The notes under the pieces were generated by a model, which worked only from the letters and a program-made list of their open reading frames with translations, ran no database searches and was not told the DNA's origin. DNA of 64,000 nucleotides from Sciurus carolinensis (Eukaryota > Chordata > Mammalia > Rodentia > Sciuridae). This document shows positions 23,385-34,410 of the stretch, in pieces; the stretch's first letter is position 1, and every line of letters begins with the position of its first letter. Both the position numbers and the translations under genes were made by a program. The stretch spans positions 173,505,098-173,569,097 of the forward strand of contig NC_062217.1 of assembly GCF_902686445.1 (NCBI RefSeq). Reading direction: 5' to 3'.

Positions 23385-24830
23385 GATTTCCTTTAATTAG
23401 TGTTTCTGTGGTAAATGTTTTTCTCTTCTTTTGTATTTAGTCTATTTTTGTCATTACATTTAACGTGTTTTTGTAGAAAAAATGCAGTTGGATCTGTTGC
23501 TTTAAAAAAACCTAATCTGCAGTATCTTTTTAAAAGTTGAGAATTTATGCCACTTACATCTGGTGATTAGTAACATGGTTGGGTTTAAGGGCACCAGCTT
23601 GCTGTTTGTTTCCTATTCATCTTATTTGTTTTGCCCCCTCCTCTCTACCTGCCTTCTTTCTTATTATTTAAACACATTTTTTGGTCATTCTAATTTAGCA
23701 TTTTTCTCTTCACTTTGTCTTATTAGCTTCCCTTCTTTTCTCATGGTTGTTGGAGGGTGTGTGATGTCCCATCTCAGCTTACTGTAGCCTGCATTCAGAT
23801 GATACAGTTCAGCTTGAAGTGCAGTGTAGGAACCTAACACTAGGCTAACTTGAACTTCTTGCATCCCATTTTTTTATTACACTAAGTTTATTGCTATATA
23901 TGTAATAAACTCCAAAATATTTTGTTAGTAATTTTGCTTGAGGCAGTCAGTTATCTTTTCAGAGATTAAAACCAGAAAATGAACTCAGTACTTACATTTA
24001 TTTGCATATTTTCATTTCTCGAAGCTCTTCATTCCTCTTTGTAGATTCTAATTTCAATCTAGTATTATTATTTTTTTTGTCTGAACTTGCACCCAAAATT
24101 TTGTAAGTACAGGTCTGTGGGTATATGAATCGTCTCGCTATTGTCTTTGTTTTTGAAAAGGCCTTTATTTCACCTGCATACTTGAAAGATACGGTTGCTC
24201 TTGGAGTTCTTGGCTGGCCATTTTTCTTTTAATGCCTCAGAGATGTTCCGTTGTGTCCTGCCCTGCGTGGTTCCTGAAGCTCAGTTTGCTGTCACTCTGC
24301 AGCTTGCTCTTTCCTCTGTAAACATGTGATCTGTCTTTGTGCCCCTGCCCACTCTTAGGACTTTCTCTTTGTCACTTGTGTTCAGCAGTTTGCTTCTTTG
24401 CTTTGGTGTGGTTGCCTCTGTGTTCCTTCTGCTTGGGTTTCATTGAGCCTTTGCATCTGTGAGTACAGGTCTTCCATGAGTGAAGCCCCAGCTAGTGTTC
24501 TTCAGGCACCTCTGCCTCCCTTTCCTTTTCCTGGGATTCCACTTGTATTTGTGCTGGACTACCTGGCCTTTTCCTCATAACACTGATTTTCTGCTCGTTT
24601 TTTTCCATCTTGTTTTGTTTCTGGTCCTGGCTGGTTTAACAAATGTTGTGTCTTCATTTTAATTCCTTTTCTGCGAGTTGTATTTTCCTGCTTCTTTGCT
24701 TGTGTGTTCATTTTTAATTGGCTCCTGGACATTCGTAATTTGTTGAGGGCTAGGTTTTGTTGACTTTTAAAAAGAGTTTTGGACTCTGCTGTGGTGCAGA
24801 GAAGCTACTTGTAATCATTTGTATCCTTGT
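23385..24830 (-). mobile_element. Old LINE-1 (L1M type), antisense, right part
   Basis: This continues the element interrupted at 18608. Landmarks of reverse-complemented ancient L1 occur in the right order: 'cctttaattagtgtttctgt', later 'cctttatttcacctgcatac' with 'ttgaaagata', and near 24690 'ttcctgcttctttgcttgtg' with 'ggctcctggacattcgtaat'. All coding capacity is lost. The right end is approximate. Confidence 0.6.
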
Positions 24831-27600
24831 ACAGCTTGTTTAAACTTCACTACAATGGGACTAGATCTGATTTTCATCCCCAGATATTTCAGCCTGACTA
24901 CTAGGGCGTTGCCTTTATTTTATAGGTGCACGTGTGTTCATGTACATGTGTGCATGTTTGTATGAAGTACACACACACACGGATGGTCACCAACCGAGCG
25001 GTCTGTCTTGTTTTCGCCTTTACCACGGGTGACTCAAGCCATCACCCCATTGCAAGGCGAGTTCTGCCTGTGCATCAGCGGCTCCCGGAGCATCGCCTGG
25101 TGGGCGTGGTGCGCAGGGCTTGCAGCCTGGCTGGGAGGGCGCGCCCTGCGAGCTCTGCCTTGCTCCGGAGCCGTTGCAGCTGCTCGGCACTGAGGCAGCC
25201 CTCTAAGTGGGCCTTCCTCGCTCTCGCCTGCCACGGTTCCCGGCACTTGGTTCCTTCTGACCCCACCCTGGTTGGGCCCACCGTGGTTCTGGTGCCTCCC
25301 CAGGCTGTGTCCTGGGTGCTGACCCGCCTGGCTACCACACCCCAGGGATCTCAGTCCCAGGCTGCCTTCTCCGCTGTGTGGAGAGCAAGCGTGGTTCCTG
25401 CGAGTCCCTGGTGGCTGGAAGTGCGGTTCCCCAGCACGTGTTCGGTGGAAGCTGGTCCCAGCAGGCGCCAGCGGGGCTTTCGAAGGACTGTCTTGCTGAC
25501 CCAGGTGTGGGGCTCAGCAGGGCTTACCCCACTTTCGTGTGTTAACTCTTCGTCTTCCCCGTTGCCCCGTTGTCGTAGGTAGCCGTGTTGTTACTGAAGC
25601 AGCGAAAGCAGAAAAGTCGTTGTCTTCCTCATCGTGACAGTTTCTCCAGCGCCGCGAGTCCTTACTGTATTCCCTGTGCGCCTTCTGAAGTTCAGCTGCA
25701 GCTGGTCTTTCCTTCTCCACATCGTTTGGGGAATCAGGTGGATCTCAGATCCCAGGTTTGGGTGAGGTTAGTAGGATCGAGTGACTTCCTGCCTAGAAAG
25801 TTACAGAGCTTCACTTGTCCTTGCCGCGAGGAAGGGCAGCGCAGTCCCGTGCAGAGGACCCAGCTTGGAAGACGGCAGGCTCACCGTCGACCCAGACCCT
25901 CCTCCTCTTGCCGTTGGTGTTTTCAGGAATGTCCTGCGTGGTGTCCTTATGGCCTGTTCACACGTCCAGGATGAGACGGAGGAAGAAGGATGGGTCCTTA
26001 CCTGCCAGAACTCGCTCGCTGCTGCCGATCCACCTCCAGCCGCCTGAACTGAGCTCGCTCAGCAGCGATGACACGGCAGACCCTCACGTGGCTGTGGAAG
26101 GAACGTCCAGGGCTGTGTTTGGTCCCAGTGGCTGTTATGAAGCCTGGGCACACTGGCATGGCCAGCACACACCCAGGAGATAGGAACAGGTGCGTGTCCT
26201 GCAAGGGCACAGAGACAGCTGTGCGTCCGGGCGGTGTGCCCACGTTCTCCTGGGCCCGCGTGCATGGGGAATGCAGGTGCTGGCCACCGCTGTGGCGGCT
26301 GCAGAGCCCCTCCGCTTCCCCGGGAGAGCAGCTGGCCGTTTAAGGGTGCCTTTGTCATAAACAAGGGCCAGAGCAGTTTCAGTGTCACCCCTGTCTGCAG
26401 GGGCTGTGGGTGTAAAGGGGGAAGTGTGTGAGCTGGCCAGGTGTGCACTGCGTGTTGCCGTTGAAGAGTGTGTGTGTGCATCTGTGTAATGCGTGTCCGT
26501 GCTCTGTGTACACGCACAGTTATGCATACATGCAGCACTTAAGGAATGCGTATCTGTGGACTGTGCAGTTTGCAGTGAAAGTTTCTCAGTCTCCGATGAC
26601 TAAGTTCTGGAAGTTCACCTGAGCATGACGTTCAGCTGCTTAGGAAAGTGTCTGAAGCCGTTTCACCGTCACTCAGCACAGGTGGGCCGTCCCCAGTTAC
26701 CTGAGTTGCAGTTTGCGAGACGCCTGACCTCTGTCCTGGGCTGTCAGCTTGGTCTGCAGTTTCTCCGTGTACTTCCCTCTTCCCCTCTGTCATTTCCTGT
26801 CTGCTCTGGCCATTTTTCATTTGAACCCTGTGTTCTTGGAGACGTCCCAGGCACAAGGCACATGTGGGTTATGGAGTGCAAGGTCAGTTCAGCGCTGGTC
26901 AGCTGGCCGCCGGCCGAAGACCTTGCCTCTGCGGTCCTGAGGACGGGCTCTGCTTCCCCTGCTGGCCAGCCCCGACCTCCAGCCCCAACCACCACTGTTC
27001 GTCCCGCTCGGATGCCGTCAGGTGTTCGGCATTCTCTGGCTCCTCAGGTGACGCAGCACTGCTCTGTGCTTATGGCCCTTGAGCACCTGCTCTTGACCTT
27101 GTGGAGGATTCCGGCTGTGTGAGTCACTGAGACTGGAGCTTCCCTTCGGGGCTGCTTCCGACTCCCCTGGGTTGCCGCGCTGGCGTTCCTGAGCGCTCCA
27201 GCCCTTCCTCCCGGGGCTGTGCCAGTTTGACGAGACGCGTTTGCTCCCTGGCAGAGGGCACGTGGATGCTCCGGTTGGCTGGGATCGCGGCTCTGATTGC
27301 CCTCCATGCTGCTCCTGCGCAGGAGGGTACAGTTGCTCCTGGGTTTGCTCCAGGGTGGATCGTGGGACCGTTAGTGTCCCGTGCCCCTTGACAGCAGTGG
27401 CTCTGCGAGCGTGGCTGGAGCTGATTAGAGCCCCGTCAGCTGATCCACTTCTCACCCAGCCTGGTGGCTCCAGACTCGCAGGTCGCTGACCCGCTGGGTG
27501 GAAAGGCCTCTGCCGGCCGCCTGGTGTGCTTCCTCTGGTTGCCAGCGAGGGAGCATCTTTCCAGGCTGACATTCACAGCTCCTTTTGGTGCCCCGCCTGT
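24830..27600. other. GC-rich intronic stretch, no gene seen
   Basis: A short CA microsatellite lies at about 24967-24980. From 25000 to 27600 the sequence is GC-rich with a moderate density of CpG, particularly about 25060-25260. Open frames up to 218 codons exist on both strands, but they have no recognisable domain, mostly overlap one another and lack convincing splice signals, so I do not call a gene. Part may be heavily decayed transposon sequence. Confidence 0.45.
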
Positions 27601-30600
27601 TCGTACCCATTTTGTCCAGGATCCTGTTGAGCTGTCTTCTTTTTGATTGGCAGGAGTATTTTATACATTCTGGGTTCCGGACATCTCCCAGGTTGTGGCC
27701 TGCCTTTTCATTTTCCGTGCAGCGCCTTTTGACGGACAGGCGCTCCCAGCATGGGCTTTCCTTTGCGGTCGGCTCATCCTTCTGTGTCTCATTTCGGAAG
27801 CCCTGCCGTATTTCTAGTCCCAGACCCGGCTCTGCCTTCTCTTGGAGAAGCATCGGTCTTCCCTCTCGTAGCTGAGTCCTTCTCGCTGCTGGTGTGGGTG
27901 CGAGTCCCGTTCTTGGCGTACCCAGAAGCCCTCTTCTCTCTGCTCTGCACCCGGCCCCGACGTGCCTCCACTGCAGACGTGTGATGACAGACGGCAGCGG
28001 AGACCCAGGGCAGCAGAGAGGGCTGTGCTATGGTGGATCAGGCCGGCTTGCAGGTTCCTCAGGCAGGTTCCCCAGTGGAGCTCCTGGGCCTGGTGCTTGT
28101 GGGCCCTGTTCTGTGCCCGTAGCCTCACTGCAGCCTCCAGGGGCTGCTCTGGTTGTAGGTTGGCCCTCAAGCCTCAGTTTTCTTCCTTAGGAGTCTCTTA
28201 ATTCTTTCGGGCCTTTGCTCAAGTTTCAGACTCAATTTGTCAAATTAGAAAAACCCTTAGGTGATTTTTAGTTGGTGTTGTCTTGTTGTTTCAGTAGCGG
28301 GGATTGAACCCAGGGTTACTTTACCATGGAGCCACATCCCCAGCCTTTTTATTTTTTTTATTGAGACAGGGTCTTACTGAGTTGCTTAGAGCCTTGCTAT
28401 GTTGCTGAGGCTGGCCTTGAGCTTGCAATCCTCCTGCCTCAGCCTCCGGAGCTGCTAGGGCAGGTGTGCCCTTAGGTGTTTTGATGTTGATGTGTTTTGA
28501 CCTGCTGGCCACTGCAGGCAGCGTCTTCCTGGTGGGGACCTCGTGCTGCGGGCTGTGGCCATCTGCCCAGTGCGCAGGTAGGGCATCATCTCTGGGTCTT
28601 CAGGGTCTCCTGGGTTTTAATAATGTCTGGAATGGCTTATCCATCTATGTAGTGTTTTCTGTAAGTCCTTTTGTCGGTGGTGTCGCTGTTGCTATCGTAA
28701 ACGGTATCTTTGTAGGATTAGGTTTTCTTCTGACAGTTAAACGCGACTGGTTTTTGTTTTCTTCCTGTGGCTAGTTTTCTTGCTGAATTCTTTTTTTAAA
28801 CTTTAATATGGCCCATGTATATCCTTTGATTTTGTACGCATATAGTCAGTCGGCTGTGAATGAGAGTTTAGCTGCTTTCTTTCAACTCTGTAAGGAATTT
28901 TGTTTATTTTTTATGTGCCATACTGTGCTGGTAGGACCTCCAGTTCCATTTTAAGTAGATGTTGATAATCGATGGTCTTACCTTGCTCTTACTCTAAAAG
29001 AAAGGCTGCTCAATTTTCACCACCAAAATTGATGGTTACTATGGGCGTCTGTTCTGGTTGTCTGGGAAATTTTAAAAAGTGATTACTGGACTTGGAGTTT
29101 TATTAAGTGGCTTTTCTGCATCTGTGGGTTCCCAGCCTCTATCTGTTAGTGCGGATCACTGCTTCCGGAGACTTCCTGATGTGGAACCATGGCTACCTTC
29201 CTGACTGAACTCCCAGCGGCCTGCCGGGTATCACTCTGGACTCGGTTGGACCAGGCCGACTAGCTATTGGTGCAGGATTTCGGCTTCTGTGTTCATGGCC
29301 AGAGAGGCTTATTTTTTTTTCTCCCACTCCGTGTCTGCCCTCACAGAATGGGGAAGCACTCTGTTCTCTAGAAGAGGTGGGGCTCAGAGGTCTTTCTTCC
29401 TCTCTAACCAGGATTTGAAGGAGGGTTTTAAAGCTTCTGGTTTAATTTCTTTTATAGTTACAAGACTTTTTCTTCTTCTTTAAAAAATAAAAAAAGCTCT
29501 GGTTGGGCCATTGTGTGAAACCTTGCCGAGCTTTCTCCACCTTTAGCTTTCAGCTGCCTCTTGGTATTTAAAGTGTGTATGCAGTGTGTAGGTTTTGACG
29601 ATACCCAGTTTGGTTTTCTGTATTTTTTAACTGACATGTTCAGTTCAATCACATGAAAATCATAGTAATCAAGATCAATTCTACCATTTGCTATTTGCCT
29701 TCCATTTGTCTCACCTCCTTTTCTCTTTGTTTCTAGTTAATTTTGTCTTTTTTGGATTAAGAAAATACTTTTCCTGCCTTTTCTCTAACTTTGTAGCTGC
29801 ACATACTTGGCGTGTTGGTGATCAACTTGGACACAAGGCCTGTAGCTCACCTCACTTCCCGACCAGGAGAGCGCTTGATGGCCTTCCCTACGCCCGCCTC
29901 CTCCCGCTTGTCCCTGCTGGGCTGTCCTGCGGGGTCTGTCCTTGCTGTCCCTGCTCTCTTCGTCCAGCATCTGCTGGCTGCTCCTGTGCCCACCCTCCAG
30001 TGCCCTTGTGCTTCCCCAGCAGGCTCCCGCCTGGGCTGATTGCTACTCCTTGAAGAACTTGTCATTTTTTTTTTTTTTTTTTTTAATGTTAGTCAACTGG
30101 TGGTCAGTGGGCTCGATTTATAACTCTTCTGGCCTCCAGTGTGAGATGCTTTGTTACTTGCTGTTGAGTTGGTTATTGTTTTATCGTTTCTGATTTGCTC
30201 TTCCATTTTCTTCTGGTTTCTCGAGTTTCTGTGGCGAGTCAGCTGTTGGTCATGTGCCCCCTGCTGAAGGTGCGTGGGTTTGTACTGCAGCTGCCCTGAG
30301 GTTTCCTGTTGCGGGGGCAGCTAACAGCGTTATGCTAGTGGTTGTTTTCATTCTGATTCTGAGGGTCCCAGAGCAGCTTCTGATGGTCTGTTATGGAAGG
30401 TTCTGGACCCTGCTTTTCCAGATGCTGCTCTACCTCATCATTGCCCCTCCCCCGGGGCTTGACCGGCAGGTGAGTTAGTCCTTCTGGTGTGTCCCTCACC
30501 CCTCCCGGGCTCTCCTTTTCTTCCCACCCCTTTCCCTTTCTGTGCTACAGTTCGGCATTTCTGTTCCCCTGCCTTGCATGACACAAATCCCTTTCTGCTG

Positions 30601-30960
30601 TGTCCCATCTGCGGTCAACTCGTCCAATGAGGTCTGAATTTCAGATTTGGGATTCTTCAGTTCTCGAATGCCCATTTCATATTTTAACTCATATTTCAAT
30701 TCTGTATTTAAAATTCTCCACTTTCTTATCTGTTCCTCTATTTTTAAATCAATCATAGTTATTTTAAATTTCTTATTTGCTAACACTCATATTGTGGGCA
30801 GCCTTTCTTCTGTTTGTGATTTCTGTTTTCTTATTAGTCCACAGATGTCTTTAGATGCTTTTAGGAATTGTGATTGCATGCTGGACTTGAGTATAAAGAG
30901 CTACACTATCTCTACAAGATGATACTCCCCCAAAGAAAAGGCCCCTCTTTCCTGAGTGAG
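27600..30960 (-). mobile_element. Old LINE-1 (L1M type), antisense, long decayed copy
   Basis: Blocks of reverse-complemented L1 appear in the proper order from ORF2 3' end towards ORF1. These include 'ggagtattttatacattctg' with 'ggttccggacatc' (near 27650), 'gctatcgtaaacggtatctt' (near 28692), 'aagtggcttttctgcatctg' (near 29105), 'tcctgatgtggaaccatgg' (near 29174), 'tgcaggatttcggcttctgt' (near 29271), and 'ccactttcttatctgttcct' (near 30719). The first block is separated from the next by GC-rich sequence and a SINE. The boundaries are approximate and some intervals may be unrelated. Confidence 0.5.
28264..28468 (-). repeat. B1-dID dimeric SINE, antisense, with target-site duplication
   Basis: Reading on the plus strand, an ID half ('ggggattgaacccagggtta', 'ccatggagccacatccccag') is followed by a T-rich linker and a B1 half ('gagacagggtcttactgagt', 'ctcctgcctcagcctccgga'). 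This is the reverse complement of the B1-dID arrangement known from squirrel-related rodents. A direct repeat, cccttaggtg, lies at 28254-28263 and 28469-28478, which marks the insertion site. The 7SL-derived B1 part and the tRNA-like ID part would be transcribed by RNA polymerase III in an active copy. Confidence 0.88.
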
Positions 30961-31039
30961 GCACCAAGGGCAAGGGCTTGACTGGGCCGGGGCTGGTCTG
31001 TAATTTTAGTAGGACCCAGTCTCTGGCTGGACCCTCTCT

Positions 31040-31130
31040 TCGAGTATGGTGCTGCTTGTTTGGTAGTGGGTCGGAACCAGGGGCTCACGCACTAGACAAG
31101 CGCGCCACCACTAAGCCACACCAGTCCTCC
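31040..31130 (-). repeat. ID SINE, antisense, diverged
   Basis: The plus strand reads 'ggtcggaaccaggggctcac', 'gcactagacaagcgcgccac' and 'cactaagccacaccagtcct', which aligns with the reverse complement of an ID element (B-box side first). Divergence is high. No clear target-site duplication was found. Confidence 0.65.
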
Positions 31131-31978
31131 CTGGTCTTCAGGTTGAAGGTCTGCGGCCGTCCTCTGCCGTGCACACGCCGGGAGGTTCATTTGTACCTGA
31201 AGAGCATTTCGCTCTTGGTCCTCCCACCTTGGGGGTTCTTCAGATTTCTGATTTCTCATACCATCCCCCAGATCACCCCAGGTTTCCCAGACAGAGCAGG
31301 TTTGTGGGGCCCATCCAGGCTGCTTGCTGCCTGTACCAGCCTCAGCAGATGCTCCTGGGAAGGAAGGATGACTGTCTCCACTTGGACTGGCAGTGGGCTG
31401 GGCCTGGTTGCTTCTGTAGCTCCGTAGCACTCGCTACGACGTGGGTGGGTGATTTTTGACTCTTCTTGGTTACCGTGGGAACGTTGGCCTGCCTCAGTGC
31501 ACTGTGGAAGTCCATCCTGCCTGGGTCTGACTTCCTCTCGCTTCTTGCTTGTTCTTTCTCCTGTGATGAACTTTGATTCCTTTGCACATGTCCTAACTGG
31601 TGATTTCGTGTTCTATGCCAGCGTCTTGAAGAACCTGGAACCCTACGGGTCAGCCCTGGGGTTTTGTACTTCTCACACTCTGATGTTTCTTGGCACCGTT
31701 GGGCTGAGGACTTGATGAACTCATCTGGGTTGAACCTCTGAGGCTGGGTTCCTGAGGACCTCACCACTGTCCTCTAGGGGGCGCTGGGGTTTGCCTTGGC
31801 CTGCGGTCGGGGAGGCCACCAACATAGCATGGCCACAGGAAGCCCACACTGTTGGGCGGTGCAGGTGCAGGTCTCCCGTCGCTGCTGCACTCTTCCTGGG
31901 CTTTGGCTGGTTCTCCTCAGCCTCCCCTGGTTGCCCCTGCCTTCCCAGGAGGTCAGCTTGGACTTCTGAGGAGCCGCC

Positions 31979-32192
31979 CTGGCTGAGCACAGTGGTGCAC
32001 CTCTGTCGCGCCAGCACTGGGGCAGCTGAGGCAGGAGGGTTTCGGGTGTGAGGCCAGCCTGGGCAGCTTGGCAAGACCCTTAGCATCTTAGACCCACATC
32101 TCAAAATAAAAAAATAAGAAAGGACTGGGCACTAGTGTCCCCAGGTTCAATCCCCAAACCAAAAAAAATTCAAAAATTAAAAAAAAAATTGT
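31979..32192 (+). repeat. B1-dID dimeric SINE, sense
   Basis: A B1 half ('ctggctgagcacagtggtgc', 'ggcagctgaggcaggagggt', 'gtgaggccagcctgggcagc') is followed by 'cccacatctcaaaataaaa', a short ID remnant ('ggactgggcactagtgtccc', 'caggttcaatcccc') and an A-rich tail. The ID half is shortened by an internal deletion that removes part of the A-box region. Confidence 0.85.
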
Positions 32193-32199
32193 CATTTGT

Positions 32200-32748
32200 T
32201 CCATGTCTGGTGTGATAGGGTCCCTTACTCCAGTTTTCTCAAAAGAACTGGGTTGCTGACGTTTTTGCCTAAAGCTACTAGAAGCTAAATATAGATACGG
32301 TCTTGAAGATGAGGAGACAGTCATGTTGAAACCGCTCTTAGCGGGCTGTGGTGCCCGCCTTGCGTGGTACCAGGGCCACGCGCCCCGCCCAGCAGCGGGC
32401 CTGGGAAGGTGGTCCAGGTTGTTGCCCTGCCTCGTCTTCCTGACCTCCATCTGAGAACTGCCCTTCTGCAGAGGCTTGCACGAGGCTCTCCTCAGGCCAG
32501 GGCTGGCTGGGACGCTGGGTGCGGCCTCCCGTGCCCTGGCCGTCACAGGCTGCCCACGGACACCTATCTGGGACAGTCGGTGTTGAACTGTTTTCTCACT
32601 TGGCCTCACATAAGTGCTTGTCTCCTGGCTGAAGCCAAGGTCAGTGTCCCTGTTTCGGTGACTGGCCCTCCAGGGCTGGGCAGCTGGGGCAGCTTCGTAT
32701 CTGAGACTGTCCTGAAGAATCTGGATCTTGAGCAGAAGGACGTTTGAT
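32200..32748. other. Intronic sequence, no gene seen
   Basis: Unique, GC-leaning intron between a SINE and an LTR fragment. A 230-codon antisense frame at 32088-32780 crosses this interval and the SINE tail but has no recognisable domain. Confidence 0.5.
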
Positions 32749-32749
32749 G

Positions 32750-33020
32750 AGACACCCCGTCTGTTTTGTGTTGTTATCACAGGATAGTGAAGACTGGGTG
32801 ATTTATAAAGAATAGAAATTCACTCTCGTGGTTTCCAAGACTGAGAAGTCACTGTCGAGACCCTGACAGGGGCCGTTGTCTGGACAGGGAGGAGCTCAAG
32901 GTCCTCACGTGGTGGAAGGCAGAAGGGCAAGGGATGGACACGGTGCAGCCTGCTGTGTGGCGGCCTCAGTCCCACCCGGAAGGGAGGCACCTTCATGTCC
33001 CTTGCCTCTCATTTTGGAGG
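32750..33020 (-). mobile_element. MaLR-type LTR fragment (MST/THE1/MLT1-like), antisense
   Basis: The order 'ctgttttgtgttgttatcac', 'gaagactgggtgatttataa' with 'agaatagaaattcactctcg', 'ctcacgtggtggaaggcaga' and 'gggcaaggga' corresponds to the reverse complement of a MaLR LTR. This is a solitary decayed LTR. The right end is uncertain, and LTR-like wording may continue to about 33130. Confidence 0.65.
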
Positions 33021-33915
33021 AGATGCATTCAAGCTGTGAGCCATGTTGTCGGGAGAACTAAGCAGAGGGAAGACTCTGACACCTCAGGTGGAGGGATTCC
33101 ACCCCCTGGCTTCTTCAGTTGGGGACAGCACCACCTAATTGTGGATCCCAGGAGTGTCACCGGCCTGTTTCTTGTCTCCATTCTAGAAACATCAGCCACC
33201 ATGTTTGTCAGGTGTTGGAGGGTGTGTGCAAGACTCAGTCCTGACTCGAGGGGCGCGCTCTGTGACCAGCTGCTTGCGCGGGAGCAGTGAAGAATTCCCA
33301 TTCCTGGTTCTTCAGTGGCTCCAACGCCTCCTTACCCGCCGCGTCTCAGTTTTCCTAATAGGTGCAGTGGCAGGGTTGGTCAGGGCTGCCCCGTGCAAGT
33401 TTTCTTAGTGGTAGAAATGTCCTCTAGCTGTGCTTCCCAGCGTGTGTCCAGCAGCCACGCGTGTCTACTGCAGCCTGGAAGCTGAGTTTTGGATTTGGTC
33501 ACATTCTTACCGACTTCAGTTCGAGCGGCCTGGGGTGTTCCACAGCTGTGTTGAAAGCTGTGGATGCAGCTAGTTAGACGTTATTCGGAGGTCTTTGGGC
33601 CTTTGAATTCTGACGTTTGGTTTCCTTTGCTTGTTTCTGTTCTTATTTATTCATGGATTTGTTTATTTTTTACTTGGCTCCTCCGAGCATCAGGACCTCC
33701 TTTTTGCATGATCACAGACCTCAAGCCTGTTTCCTCTCTGCTGTGTCAAGAGGACATCACCTCCGTGGGAAGGGGACTTGGCCTCTCCAAGCCCCTAACA
33801 ACCCAGGGGGGCAGTGGCTCACACTGCAGAGCCACTGGGCCAGCTGCACCCTGCCCGCCCCTCCCGGGGCACTGCTCACCGGGCAATGTTTCTTTAACCA
33901 GGTTTTGAATTTTTG
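33020..33915. other. Intronic sequence, no gene seen
   Basis: Unique intron. A small perfect inverted repeat (cagtggctc at 33812-33820 and gagccactg at 33829-33837, eight-base loop) is the only structure noted. Confidence 0.5.
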
Positions 33916-34410
33916 TCAGAATTAATTTAAATTTATGATTCAGTTTTCTGTTATAAGTAATTGCTGTTTGTAAATGAGACTAATTTCTATTTGGTACAAC
34001 TAATGCAATTTAGAGCTGCAGATCTCCTGATCCTCTGGGTCCAGGCAGAAGAGATGCTTTCCTAATGCTAGAATGAGCAAGATCTTCCTTTGAATCTTAA
34101 AATATCTGCTTTGTAAAACTGGGTTAAGTTATTTTAGAAACTATAAATAGTCACTTGGTAATTAGGTGTTTGGTTTTATTTGTTATAATGGAGTGCTTAT
34201 TAAAGTTCCGTGCATTTTTACCCCGTGGATCCGAAGCTTTTATAGGCCAAGTGATAAGAGGCAGCCTGTGTATTTCATTTGTTGATTATGACTCATCACG
34301 TGACAGATGGCCTCCTGAACTTTTAAATTCTTGTTTGCTTGTAGAGAAGGAAACTCTTGTGTCTTTTTTGATGGGGCTACTCTCAAATCCTCACCCAGGC
34401 ATATCATCAT
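33915..34410. other. AT-rich unique block, possible conserved non-coding element
   Basis: Composition turns AT-rich without matching a transposon: 'agaattaatttaaatttatg', 'gtaattaggtgtttggtttt', 'cataaatagtc'-like words and several TAAT cores. The block resembles the one at 42000-42960. A regulatory role is only a guess. Confidence 0.25.

Noticed and set aside
32088..32780. A 230-codon antisense open frame
   Set aside because: It begins at the edge of an LTR and ends in a SINE tail, with no recognisable protein in between.
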